From the NCBI GenBank assembly GCA_012800685.1, contig JAAZIT010000290.1:1-12525 (forward strand): a stretch of 12,525 nucleotides of DNA. The letters are read 5' to 3'. Each line of letters begins with the position of its first letter. The stretch's first letter is position 1. The translations under genes and the position numbers were made by a program. This document shows, piece by piece, positions 1 to 7,541 of the stretch. The notes under the pieces were generated by a model that did not search any database, was not told the DNA's origin, and saw nothing but the letters and a program-made list of their open reading frames with translations. Source of the stretch: Clostridiales bacterium. GTDB taxonomy: Bacteria; Bacillota; Clostridia; Oscillospirales; Ruminococcaceae.

Positions 1-53
1 TGATAGAACCCAGCTAGTAATATTTTATTTTAACTCTAAAACTTAATCAACAA

Positions 54-91
54 AAACCCTCCTATGGTTATATTCTACCATAGGAGGGTTT
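54..91 (-). terminator. Strong intrinsic terminator, probably ending the dapL transcript
   Basis: A perfect 15-bp stem pairs 54-68 with 77-91 (AACCCTCCTATGGT against ACCATAGGAGGGTT plus one outer A-T pair) around an 8-base loop. On the minus strand the stem ends GGGTTTTTG, giving a U run. On the plus strand it ends GGGTTTATTATTT, so it may be bidirectional and also serve a convergent gene beyond the left edge. Confidence 0.82.
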
Positions 92-185
92 ATTATTTCA
101 TAAATATACAAGCATAAAAATATATTAAAACACTTGAAAAATCTTTCCTAAATGCAGATTACAAATAAATATTTCTGCTTGCTTT

Positions 186-229
186 AGTACTACCACTACC
201 ACTAGCACTACCACTAGCACACTAGTACT
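186..229. repeat. CACTA-rich short tandem repeat tract
   Basis: A low-complexity run just downstream of dapL. It contains a 12-base direct repeat (ACCACTAGCACT at 198-209, ACCACTAGCACA at 210-221) preceded by TACTACCACT. It is framed by AGTACTA (186-192) and its inverted copy TAGTACT (223-229). ACTAG recurs at 201, 213, 221 and 233. It is not coding and has no CRISPR layout. Slippage-prone minisatellite is the simplest reading. Confidence 0.6.
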
Positions 230-299
230 GAGACTAGGGTACCTAAGAAAATTTTAACAGGATTTATTTATATTGCTTGGCACAAATCAAAAATAAATA

Positions 300-1505
300 C
301 TATATTATTTTCTTAAATCGCTCCATAGCTTCTATGGTTTTGTCTCTATCACCAAAGGCTGTTAGCCTAAACCAACCCTCGCCATTTTTTCCAAACCCTG
401 CTCCGGGAGTTCCAACAACATTAGCTTCTTCTAATAGCTTGTCAAAAAATTCCCAGCTTCCTATATTATTAGGGCATTTTAACCAGATATATGGTGAGTT
501 TTTGCCACCAGTGTATTTTATCCCAAGCTCATTAAGAACGCCCGATATAATTCTTGCGTTTTCTTGATAATACTGGATATTTTGTTTGATTTCTCTTAGC
601 CCCTCTTTTGTGAAAACAGCTGCTGCAGCACACTGAACAGGATAAGAAACACCATTGAATTTTGAACCTTGACGTCTTCCCCAAAGCTGTGAAATCGAAA
701 CTTCAGTTCCATCAGATGCTTTAACCACAAGTTCTCTAGGAACAACTGTGTATCCACATCTCATTCCTGTAAAACCAGCTGTTTTCGAAAGTGAACACAT
801 TTCAATAGCACACTTTTTAGAACCATTAATTTCATAAATACTTCTAGGAATGTCATTTTCAGTTATAAATGCCTCATATGCAGCGTCATAAATTATTATG
901 GCATTGTTTTTTAAAGCATAATCAATCCAAACTTTTAGCTGGTCTTTTGTATAAACAGAGCCAGTGGGATTATTGGGGGAGCAAAGATAGATTAAATCGG
1001 CATGAACATTTTGGTCTGGCATTGCCGCAAAGCCATTTTCTTCATTTGAATCAGCAAAAATAACCTTTCTTCCGTTCATAAGATTTGTATCAACATAAAC
1101 TGGATATGCAGGATCAGTTATAAGAACTGTGTTGTCATCACCGAATATATCGACTATGTTTCCGCAATCAGCCTTAGCTCCGTCGTTAATTCTAATGTCA
1201 TCTGCCAAAACATCAACACCAAAGCTTTTGTAATAATCCGAAACTGCCTCTCTTAAAAATTCATAGCCTGCCCCACTATCCTCATATCCTTTAAAGGTCT
1301 CTTTAACAGACATTTCATCTGCACCTTTTTTCATTGCATCGATAACGCACTTTGCGATTGGAAGTGTAACGTCGCCAATTCCCATTCTAATAATGTTTTT
1401 AGCTTTTTCTGGGTTGGCGTCAGAATAAGCCTTGATTTTTTTAGCAATGTTTATAAATAAATAGTTCTTTTCCATTTTCAAAAAGTTTTCGTTAATTGTT
1501 GGCAT
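300..1505 (-). CDS. dapL: LL-diaminopimelate aminotransferase
   Basis: A PLP-dependent class I/II aminotransferase of 401 residues that makes LL-2,6-diaminopimelate directly from tetrahydrodipicolinate with glutamate as amino donor, bypassing the acylated intermediates of the classical lysine pathway. Family signatures are INENFLKMEKNYLF at the N-terminus, MGIGDVTLP, the substrate-loop sequence GYEDSGAGYEFLREA, DPAYPVYVDTN, SPNNPTG (177-183) and the PLP lysine K241 in SLSKTAGFTGMRCGY. Length matches the usual 400-410. The ATG start is set by the CGGAG site 8 bases upstream. Its product is the substrate of DapF, the C-terminal part of the fused gene just upstream, so two consecutive steps are neighbours. 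A terminator and an inverted repeat lie between them, so dapL may have separate control. The stop is TAG at 302-300, and a terminator hairpin follows about 210 bases further on. Confidence 0.95.
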   Translation of the reverse strand: MPTINENFLKMEKNYLFINIAKKIKAYSDANPEKAKNIIRMGIGDVTLPIAKCVIDAMKKGADEMSVKETFKGYEDSGAGYEFLREAVSDYYKSFGVDVLADDIRINDGAKADCGNIVDIFGDDNTVLITDPAYPVYVDTNLMNGRKVIFADSNEENGFAAMPDQNVHADLIYLCSPNNPTGSVYTKDQLKVWIDYALKNNAIIIYDAAYEAFITENDIPRSIYEINGSKKCAIEMCSLSKTAGFTGMRCGYTVVPRELVVKASDGTEVSISQLWGRRQGSKFNGVSYPVQCAAAAVFTKEGLREIKQNIQYYQENARIISGVLNELGIKYTGGKNSPYIWLKCPNNIGSWEFFDKLLEEANVVGTPGAGFGKNGEGWFRLTAFGDRDKTIEAMERFKKII

Positions 1506-1513
1506 AGTATCCA

Positions 1514-1518
1514 CTCCG
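1514..1518 (-). promoter_or_regulatory. Ribosome binding site deciding the dapL start
   Basis: CGGAG lies 8 bases before ATG at 1505-1503. An in-frame GTG at 1514-1512 overlaps this site and cannot use it, so the ATG is preferred; the protein then begins MPTINENFLK, as family members usually do. Confidence 0.8.
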
Positions 1519-1561
1519 TTTCTGTTGATTTAATATAATTAGAATTTCCAAAACAGCATTG

Positions 1562-1610
1562 TTTAACAAATAATTTCTGCTAAAGAGACTTAATGGCATC
1601 ATTTGTTAAA
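1562..1610. repeat. 10-bp inverted repeat upstream of dapL (possible operator)
   Basis: TTTAACAAAT (1562-1571) and ATTTGTTAAA (1601-1610) are perfect inverted copies with a 29-base spacer, lying between the carB-dapF terminator and the dapL ribosome site. It could be an operator or an RNA stem. I see no convincing promoter nearby. An AT-rich TAATTATATT stretch about 1528-1537 could serve as a -10 region, but no good -35 goes with it. Confidence 0.4.
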
Positions 1611-1628
1611 AAATATAAATTAGTAGGG

Positions 1629-1668
1629 AAAAGAAAAGGGTGTAATATTCTAGAATAACACCCTTTTC
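1629..1668 (-). terminator. Intrinsic terminator after carB-dapF
   Basis: Ten bases after the stop codon, the minus-strand transcript pairs GAAAAGGGTGT (1668-1658) with ACACCCTTTTC (1643-1633), 11 perfect pairs. An inner TATTC/GAATA extension lies beyond a two-base bulge. The 3' arm ends in UUUUC and is followed by UUUU. The A-rich other side means it could also work in the opposite direction. Confidence 0.8.
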
Positions 1669-1677
1669 ATATAAGTT

Positions 1678-4600
1678 TTAAATAATAACTGTGCCTTTAA
1701 ACACAATTTCAGCGTTACCTGTTAGATAAACTGTGCCGTCATCTGTGTATTTGATATTTAGATCTCCGCCCTTTAGCTTAACAGTTACGTCTTCGTTTCT
1801 TGGACAAATTCCGTTTTCAACTGCTGCAACAACTGCCGCACAGGCACCAGTTCCACAAGCTTGAGTTTCACCAGAACCACGTTCCCAAACGCGCATTTTA
1901 AGTGTTTTGTTATTAATAACTTGAATAAATTCAGTATTAACTCTTTCAGGGAACAGTTCGTTAAATTCAAACTTAGGTCCGATTTTCTCAATATCAATTG
2001 TATCAACAATCTTAGTGAAAACAACACAATGTGGGTTTCCAGTAGACACGCAGGTAATGTTATAATTATCCCCACCAATTTTAGCAGGATAATCTACAAT
2101 CTTACTTCCACTAATATTAACAGGGATTTCCTTTGGTTCAAGTACAGCCTTACCCATGTTAACTCTAACGTTAATAATCTCGCCATAATGATAGAGAAGT
2201 TCACAAGTCAAAATGCCACTTAGAGTTTCAATTGTCATAGTATCTTTTTCAACAAGTCCATGGTAACGAAGGAACTTAGCAACACAACGAATACCGTTTC
2301 CGCACATTTTACCCTCAGAACCATCAAGGTTAAACATTCTCATCCTTGCATCAGCAACCTTTGATGGATACATTAAAATTGCGCCATCTCCACCCACTCC
2401 GAAGTGACGGTCAGCAAGTCTTAGTGAAAGTCCCTCTGGGTTGTCAATCTTTTGGTCGAAGCAGTTAAAGTAGATATAGTCGTTTCCACAGCCCTGCATT
2501 TTTGTAAATTCTAAAACTTGTTTTTCAGTTCTCATGTTATTAATATCAACAAGCTCTGTTGAATGTTCTGAATACTTACTCTTAATTGATGAAGCAATTG
2601 CATTAGCCGTATCAATTGATGTTAAACAAGGAATGTTTCTCTCAACTGTTTTTCTTCTAATTTTAACGCTGTCACGGGTTGGAATTCTTCCCTTTGATGA
2701 TGTTGAAATAACATAAGAGATTTTTCCACTTTCGATAAGTGTAAGTGTATTTTCTTCTGACTCATGAATTTTCTTAACTGCTGTAACAGGAATCCCGTTT
2801 TCTTCAAGAATTTTTGCAGTTCCATCAGTAGCATAAATTTTAAATCCTAAATCATAAAAGTTTTTAGCTGTAGCAGCAATTTCAGGCTTGTCGCTATTAC
2901 GAACGGTAATTAAAACTCCGCCTTCTCTTCCTAGCTCGTATCCTGCCGCAATAAGTCCCTTGTAAAGTGATTCTTCTAGAGAATTCGCAACACCCAAAAC
3001 CTCACCAGTTGATTTCATTTCAGGGCCTAGGTGGTTGTCAACGTCAATAAGCTTTTCAAATGAGAATACTGGAACCTTAACAGCGACATATGGTGAACGT
3101 GGATATAGTCCAGTTCCATAGCCCATGTCAGCAAGCTTTTCACCAAACATAGCTCTAGTAGCAAGCTCAACCATTGGAACACCAGTAACCTTTGAGATAT
3201 ATGGAATTGTTCTTGATGAACGAGGGTTAACCTCAATTACATAAAGCTCGTCCTCATATATTAGGTACTGAATGTTTACAAGTCCCATAGTTTTAAGTGA
3301 TATAGCAAGCTTTTTAGAACAGTCAACTATTCTTTCCGTTAGCTTATCTGAAACATTCCAAGCTGGATAAACTGCTATTGAGTCGCCAGAGTGAATTCCA
3401 GCTCTTTCAATATGCTCCATAATACCAGGAATTAAAATGTCCTCGCCATCACAGATAGCGTCAACCTCTATTTCAATTCCGTTATAGTATTTGTCAATAA
3501 GCACTGGATTTTCAATATTTTGACGAAGAATAATCTCCATATATTCAACAATATCATCATCATTAAAAGCAATAATCATGTTTTGTCCACCAAGTACATA
3601 TGATGGTCTCATTAAAACTGGGTACTGAATTATATTAGCAACCTTAATAGCTTCATCAGCATTCATAACTGTAGAGCCCTCGGGTCTCTTAATATTGTGA
3701 AGCTCTAAAAGCTCGTCAAAACGCTCTCTATCCTCAGCGGCATCAATGCTATCTGGAGGAGTACCAAGAATTTTTACACCATTTTCAGACATATGCTTTG
3801 TAAGCTTGATAGCTGTTTGTCCGCCAAATGCCACAACAACACCATATGGTTTTTCTATTTTAATGATGTTCATTACATCTTCATTTGTAAGAGGTTCAAA
3901 GTAAAGTCTGTCAGCTGTATCAAAGTCTGTTGAAACTGTTTCAGGGTTATTGTTAACAATAACAACATCAAAGCCTAGCTTTTTCAAAGCCCAAACACAT
4001 TGTACTGAAGCATAGTCAAATTCAATACCTTGTCCAATTCTAATAGGTCCAGAACCGAATACAATAACTGTTTTTCTATCATCACCCTTGCGTGCAATAA
4101 ACTTAGTAGCCTCACCCTCGCTATCGTATGTTGAATAGAAATAAGGTGTCTCAGCTGAAAATTCAGCGGCACAAGTATCAACCATTTTATAAACAGCGCT
4201 AGCACTTTTTTCAATTTTAGCACCGGATATTTCTTCAATAACCTTATCAGGATAACCAATTTTCTTAGCGTCTAAATATAGATCATCAGTTAGAACACCT
4301 TTAGCAAGCTCTTTTTCCATGTCAATAAGCTTTGTAAGCTTATATAAAAACCAAAGGTCAATTTTAGTAATTTCAAAAATGTATTCTGGAGTAATTCCAC
4401 GTCTAAGTGCCTCATAAATAACAAACAAGCGTTCGTCGTCACACACACTGATTCTATCATTAATTTCTTTATCAGTCATCTTAATATGCTTTTTGCTTAA
4501 AAGGCTGTCAAGTCCAATTTCAGCACCTCTAACAGCTTTCATAATAGCCTGTTCAAAGGAAGTTCCAATTGACATTACCTCACCAGTTGCCTTCATCTGT

Positions 4601-5727
4601 GTACCAAGAATTCTCTTAGCATAAACAAACTTGTCAAAAGGCCACTTTGGAAGCTTAACAACAACATAGTCGATTGATGGTTCAAAGCAGGCATAAGTTT
4701 TTCCTGTAACTGCATTTTTAATTTCATCAAGATTAAATCCAATAGCAATTTTTGCAGCAACTTTAGCAATAGGGTAACCAGTTGCTTTAGAAGCAAGAGC
4801 TGAAGAACGAGAAACTCTAGGGTTAACCTCGATAACAGCATAATCAAATGAGTTAGGATTTAATGCAAACTGACAGTTACAGCCACCCTCAACCTTAAGT
4901 GCACTAACAATGTTTAATGCAGCAGAACGTAGCATTTGGTATTCTTTATCTGACAAAGTTACTGCTGGTGCAATAACAATTGAGTCACCTGTATGAACAC
5001 CAACTGGATCAAAGTTTTCCATTGAACAAACAGTAATTACGTTTCCTCTGCTGTCACGGATAACCTCAAACTCAATTTCTTTCCATCCAGAAATACACTT
5101 CTCAACGAGAACCTGTGTAATTGGTGAAAGGTACAAACCATTACTTGTAATTTCAATAAGCTCTTTCTCATTGTTTACAATACCACCACCTGTTCCACCT
5201 AGTGTGAAAGCAGGTCTTATAATAAGTGGGTAACCAATACCCTCTTCATTTGCGAAATCAACAGCAGCCTCAACAGTTGTTACAACTAATGATGGAATAC
5301 AAGGCTGATTAATTTCTTCCATTGTATCCTTAAACATCTGTCTGTCTTCAGCTTTGTCAATTGTTTCAGGATTTGCACCTAATAGCTTTACATCATACTT
5401 GTCAAGAAAACCTTCCTTAGCGAGCTGCATTGAAAGTGTTAATCCAGTTTGACCGCCGAGTGTAGAAAGCAAGCTATCAGGGCGTTCTTTTTTAATTATT
5501 CTCTTAACAGTTTCAAGAGTAAGTGGCTCGATATAAATTTTATCAGCCATAGCCTTGTCCGTCATAATTGTAGCTGGATTTGAGTTTATAAGAATAACCT
5601 CAAGCCCTTCTTCTTTAAGAGCACGACAGGCTTGTGTTCCAGCATAATCAAATTCAGCAGCTTGTCCAATTACTATTGGCCCAGAGCCTATTACTAATAC
5701 TCTTTTAATATCTTTATTTAAAGGCAT
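1678..5727 (-). CDS. carB-dapF: Fusion of carbamoyl-phosphate synthase large subunit and diaminopimelate epimerase
   Basis: One open frame of 1349 residues. Residues 1 to about 1055 form a complete CarB: the first carboxyphosphate ATP-grasp half (about 1-400, VIGSGPIVIGQAAEFDY at 12-28, RPAFTLGGTGGG at 171-182), the oligomerisation region (about 400-545), the carbamate ATP-grasp half (about 550-930, VFGSGPIRIGQGIEFDY at 556-572, RPSYVLGGQ at 707-715), and the MGS-like allosteric domain (about 935-1050). Residues 1065-1349 form a whole DapF, which converts LL-DAP to meso-DAP: FTKMQGCGNDY, the first catalytic cysteine C1142 in MCGNGIRC and the second, C1291, in ERGSGETQACGTGAC. The joint is short (KYSEHSTELVDINN). 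No stop, frameshift or Shine-Dalgarno site lies at the joint, though M1065 could start a DapF alone. The gene start is ATG with AAAGGAAG upstream. Both enzymes look intact. The fusion places a lysine/wall enzyme under the carA promoter. Confidence 0.95.
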   Translation of the reverse strand: MPLNKDIKRVLVIGSGPIVIGQAAEFDYAGTQACRALKEEGLEVILINSNPATIMTDKAMADKIYIEPLTLETVKRIIKKERPDSLLSTLGGQTGLTLSMQLAKEGFLDKYDVKLLGANPETIDKAEDRQMFKDTMEEINQPCIPSLVVTTVEAAVDFANEEGIGYPLIIRPAFTLGGTGGGIVNNEKELIEITSNGLYLSPITQVLVEKCISGWKEIEFEVIRDSRGNVITVCSMENFDPVGVHTGDSIVIAPAVTLSDKEYQMLRSAALNIVSALKVEGGCNCQFALNPNSFDYAVIEVNPRVSRSSALASKATGYPIAKVAAKIAIGFNLDEIKNAVTGKTYACFEPSIDYVVVKLPKWPFDKFVYAKRILGTQMKATGEVMSIGTSFEQAIMKAVRGAEIGLDSLLSKKHIKMTDKEINDRISVCDDERLFVIYEALRRGITPEYIFEITKIDLWFLYKLTKLIDMEKELAKGVLTDDLYLDAKKIGYPDKVIEEISGAKIEKSASAVYKMVDTCAAEFSAETPYFYSTYDSEGEATKFIARKGDDRKTVIVFGSGPIRIGQGIEFDYASVQCVWALKKLGFDVVIVNNNPETVSTDFDTADRLYFEPLTNEDVMNIIKIEKPYGVVVAFGGQTAIKLTKHMSENGVKILGTPPDSIDAAEDRERFDELLELHNIKRPEGSTVMNADEAIKVANIIQYPVLMRPSYVLGGQNMIIAFNDDDIVEYMEIILRQNIENPVLIDKYYNGIEIEVDAICDGEDILIPGIMEHIERAGIHSGDSIAVYPAWNVSDKLTERIVDCSKKLAISLKTMGLVNIQYLIYEDELYVIEVNPRSSRTIPYISKVTGVPMVELATRAMFGEKLADMGYGTGLYPRSPYVAVKVPVFSFEKLIDVDNHLGPEMKSTGEVLGVANSLEESLYKGLIAAGYELGREGGVLITVRNSDKPEIAATAKNFYDLGFKIYATDGTAKILEENGIPVTAVKKIHESEENTLTLIESGKISYVISTSSKGRIPTRDSVKIRRKTVERNIPCLTSIDTANAIASSIKSKYSEHSTELVDINNMRTEKQVLEFTKMQGCGNDYIYFNCFDQKIDNPEGLSLRLADRHFGVGGDGAILMYPSKVADARMRMFNLDGSEGKMCGNGIRCVAKFLRYHGLVEKDTMTIETLSGILTCELLYHYGEIINVRVNMGKAVLEPKEIPVNISGSKIVDYPAKIGGDNYNITCVSTGNPHCVVFTKIVDTIDIEKIGPKFEFNELFPERVNTEFIQVINNKTLKMRVWERGSGETQACGTGACAAVVAAVENGICPRNEDVTVKLKGGDLNIKYTDDGTVYLTGNAEIVFKGTVII

Positions 5728-5756
5728 TTAAATCTTCCTTTCATGAAATATATATC

Positions 5757-6833
5757 TTACTTGTTTTTATCCATAAGGTTAATAAAATCATCGAACAAGA
5801 AAACCGTGTCAAGTGGGCCTGCACATGATTCTGGATGAAATTGTACAGAAAACGCTGGCATATCGTCATACTCTATACCCTCGCATGTACCATCATTTAC
5901 ATTAACAAAGCTAAGTCTTGCACCGTCTTGAAGTGTATCATTTACAACTGTGTATCCATGATTTTGGCTTGTTATATAAACTCTTTCAGTTGGAAGATAT
6001 TTAGCTGGCTGATTTGCTCCCCTATGTCCATATTTTAACTTTTCAGTCTTTGCACCATGAGCAAGTGCCAAAAGCTGATGCCCTAAACAAATTCCAAAGA
6101 TTGGTACTTTCTTTTCACAAACCTTTGATAGCTCTTTAACAACACCCATATTAAGTGTTGGATCCCCTGGCCCGTTTGAAAGCATAATACCATCTGGATT
6201 AAGCTCTAAAACTCTCTCCGCTTTAGTTCCAGCTGGAATAACTGTAACCTCACAGCCTCTTTTTAATAGCTCACGGCAAATGTTTGCCTTTGCACCAAAA
6301 TCCCATAGACAAACCTTATATTTAGTTTCACCCTCTGGCTTGTGAACACTCTCTTCCTTACAGGTTGTGTGTTCAACAGCGCCAACTATTTTATAGCTCT
6401 TTAATTCAGAAAGACCTAAACCACTTTTTTCATCAGTTACAATCTTTCCATTCATAACGCCATACTCACGAACGATTTGTGTAAGCGCTCTTGTGTCAAT
6501 GCCATATAATCCGATTATTCCGTTATCCCTCAAAAAAGTGTCAAGATTACCCTCACAACGAAAGTTGCTTGGTTCTTGACACCAGTCTCTAACGATATAC
6601 GCCTTCAAATGAGGGCGGTCGCTCTCAAAATCAGATGGAATAATTCCATAATTTCCAATAAGAGGAAATGTTTGAACAACTATTTGTCCATAAAAACTAG
6701 GATCTGTCAATGTCTCTAAATATCCTGTCATAGCTGTTGTGAAAACAATTTCACCACAAGCTTCGCCAGAACAGCCGAAACTTTTTCCTTCGAAAATTTT
6801 TCCGTTTTCTAAGATTAGATATGCCTTTTGCAC
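5757..6833 (-). CDS. carA: Carbamoyl-phosphate synthase small (glutaminase) subunit
   Basis: This 358-residue subunit hydrolyses glutamine and channels ammonia to CarB for carbamoyl phosphate, the precursor of pyrimidines and arginine. The N-terminal CarA-specific domain (about 1-150) contains GEIVFTTAMTGYLETLTDPSF-like sequence near 27-47 and GIDTRALTQIVREYG at 111-125. The class I glutamine amidotransferase domain (about 170-355) has LSNGPGDP (218-225), the nucleophile C249 in FGICLGHQLLA, QNHGYTV (290-296), and the His-Glu pair H333 and E335 in QFHPES. All catalytic residues are present and length is typical. The start is GTG with AAGGAGG 7 bases upstream. The stop lies 29 bases before carB, so the two subunits are made from one message. 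I see no sign of degeneration. Confidence 0.96.
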   Translation of the reverse strand: MQKAYLILENGKIFEGKSFGCSGEACGEIVFTTAMTGYLETLTDPSFYGQIVVQTFPLIGNYGIIPSDFESDRPHLKAYIVRDWCQEPSNFRCEGNLDTFLRDNGIIGLYGIDTRALTQIVREYGVMNGKIVTDEKSGLGLSELKSYKIVGAVEHTTCKEESVHKPEGETKYKVCLWDFGAKANICRELLKRGCEVTVIPAGTKAERVLELNPDGIMLSNGPGDPTLNMGVVKELSKVCEKKVPIFGICLGHQLLALAHGAKTEKLKYGHRGANQPAKYLPTERVYITSQNHGYTVVNDTLQDGARLSFVNVNDGTCEGIEYDDMPAFSVQFHPESCAGPLDTVFLFDDFINLMDKNK

Positions 6834-6885
6834 TTTAGCTCCTCCTTATCAAACAAGTCTTTAATAAAAAAACTTTATCTTATCA

Positions 6886-6914
6886 ATTATACTATATATT
6901 TATTAACTTGGCAA
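6886..6914 (-). promoter_or_regulatory. Strong sigma-A type promoter of carA-carB/dapF
   Basis: TTGCCA (6914-6909), a 17-base spacer and a perfect TATAAT (6891-6886) lie directly after the ANTAR stop codon. Transcription should start near 6879, leaving a leader of about 45 bases. The leader has no evident PyrR-type or attenuator hairpin, only an A/T-rich stretch with seven Ts. The carA ribosome site AAGGAGG lies 7 bases before the GTG start. Confidence 0.82.
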
Positions 6915-6933
6915 GAGATTTTTACAAGTTTTG

Positions 6934-7506
6934 TTAAGTTTCGTAGATTTTAATAATTTCTACCGCAATTTCTCTCTTAGTTTTGCGCATATCCATGGCT
7001 TGTTTCTCTAAATACCGATGAGCCTGTTGTTCAGTGAATTTTAAATATTGCATTAGGGCAAATTTTGCTCGATTTACAACTCTAATTTCGTCTATCTTTT
7101 TCTGCAATTTTATATTTTGATTTTGAAGCCCTAAAATTCGCTTTCTTGACGCATTTATATATTTAATAGCCTGAAAAAAAATAGTTTTATTAATTGGTTT
7201 TGAAAGAACAATTATACCATACTCTTCTTCTTTTTCACCAACACTATTAGAATATTCGGATTTAACTAGCATTAAACAGTTTGCCATAGTTTTATCAGTA
7301 ATAAACTCAGCTAGCTCATTACCAAATTCATCTTTTAATGGTGAGTTTATTATAACTAAGTCATACTCACAATTACAACCTACCGCACGTCTTGCTTCTA
7401 TACCAGATTCAACTATGGAAATATTACAGTGGGCGGTTTCTTTTACAAGCTGGATTATCATAGAAGTTGCTTTTTCGTTACTTGAAATAACAAGAACCTT
7501 TTCCAC
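6934..7506 (-). CDS. ANTAR-domain RNA-binding response regulator with degenerate receiver
   Basis: A 190-residue two-domain regulator, probably a transcription antiterminator acting on nascent RNA. Residues 1-120 have the alternating pattern of a CheY-like receiver, but the usual acidic pair is S8-S9, the phosphoacceptor position is N54 (DLVIINSP) and only the lysine K103 (LSKP) remains, so phosphorylation is unlikely. A linker helix (about 118-140) with coiled-coil character leads to a C-terminal ANTAR domain (about 132-188): RAKFALMQYLKFTEQQAHRYLEKQAMDMRKTKREIAVEII has the typical AK..LM, E..AH..L...AMD and EIA..I positions. The start is GTG at 7506, with a GGGGGA site upstream. It lies 35 bases after the glutamine synthetase homologue with no promoter between, so both share a transcript. 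ANTAR regulators next to glutamine synthetase and GOGAT genes are, as I recall, known in clostridia. Family call is firm; target RNA is unknown. Confidence 0.9.
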   Translation of the reverse strand: MEKVLVISSNEKATSMIIQLVKETAHCNISIVESGIEARRAVGCNCEYDLVIINSPLKDEFGNELAEFITDKTMANCLMLVKSEYSNSVGEKEEEYGIIVLSKPINKTIFFQAIKYINASRKRILGLQNQNIKLQKKIDEIRVVNRAKFALMQYLKFTEQQAHRYLEKQAMDMRKTKREIAVEIIKIYET

Positions 7507-7541
7507 CGTATCACTTCCCCCATTGTTTTATTATACTATAT

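Larger units (their letters stand above)
1..299. other. Non-coding stretch downstream of dapL
   Basis: No gene is supported here on either strand. It holds the terminator hairpin (54-91), the CACTA repeat tract (186-229) and AT-rich sequence with a small GCAGA/TCTGC inverted pair (154-158 and 174-178). The first 50 bases show nothing recognisable. Confidence 0.7.

Noticed and set aside
186..229. CRISPR-like array
   Set aside because: Units are about 12 bases with no unique spacers, and no cas genes are present.
1506..1514. GTG start of dapL at 1514
   Set aside because: It overlaps the only Shine-Dalgarno site; ATG 1505 is 8 bases from that site and gives the usual family N-terminus.
1861..2223. 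Open frame of 120 codons on the plus strand within dapF
   Set aside because: It lies antisense to well-conserved DapF sequence, has no ribosome site I can see and shows no recognisable family; the other plus-strand frames across the window are likewise shadows.
2533..2535. Independent dapF start at the internal Met1065
   Set aside because: The 12 bases before it (GATATTAATAAC) contain no ribosome site, and the frame is continuous with carB; kept only as an alternative.
6834..6885. PyrR or other attenuator in the carA leader
   Set aside because: The leader is only about 45 bases and A/T-rich, with no terminator hairpin or recognisable binding loop.
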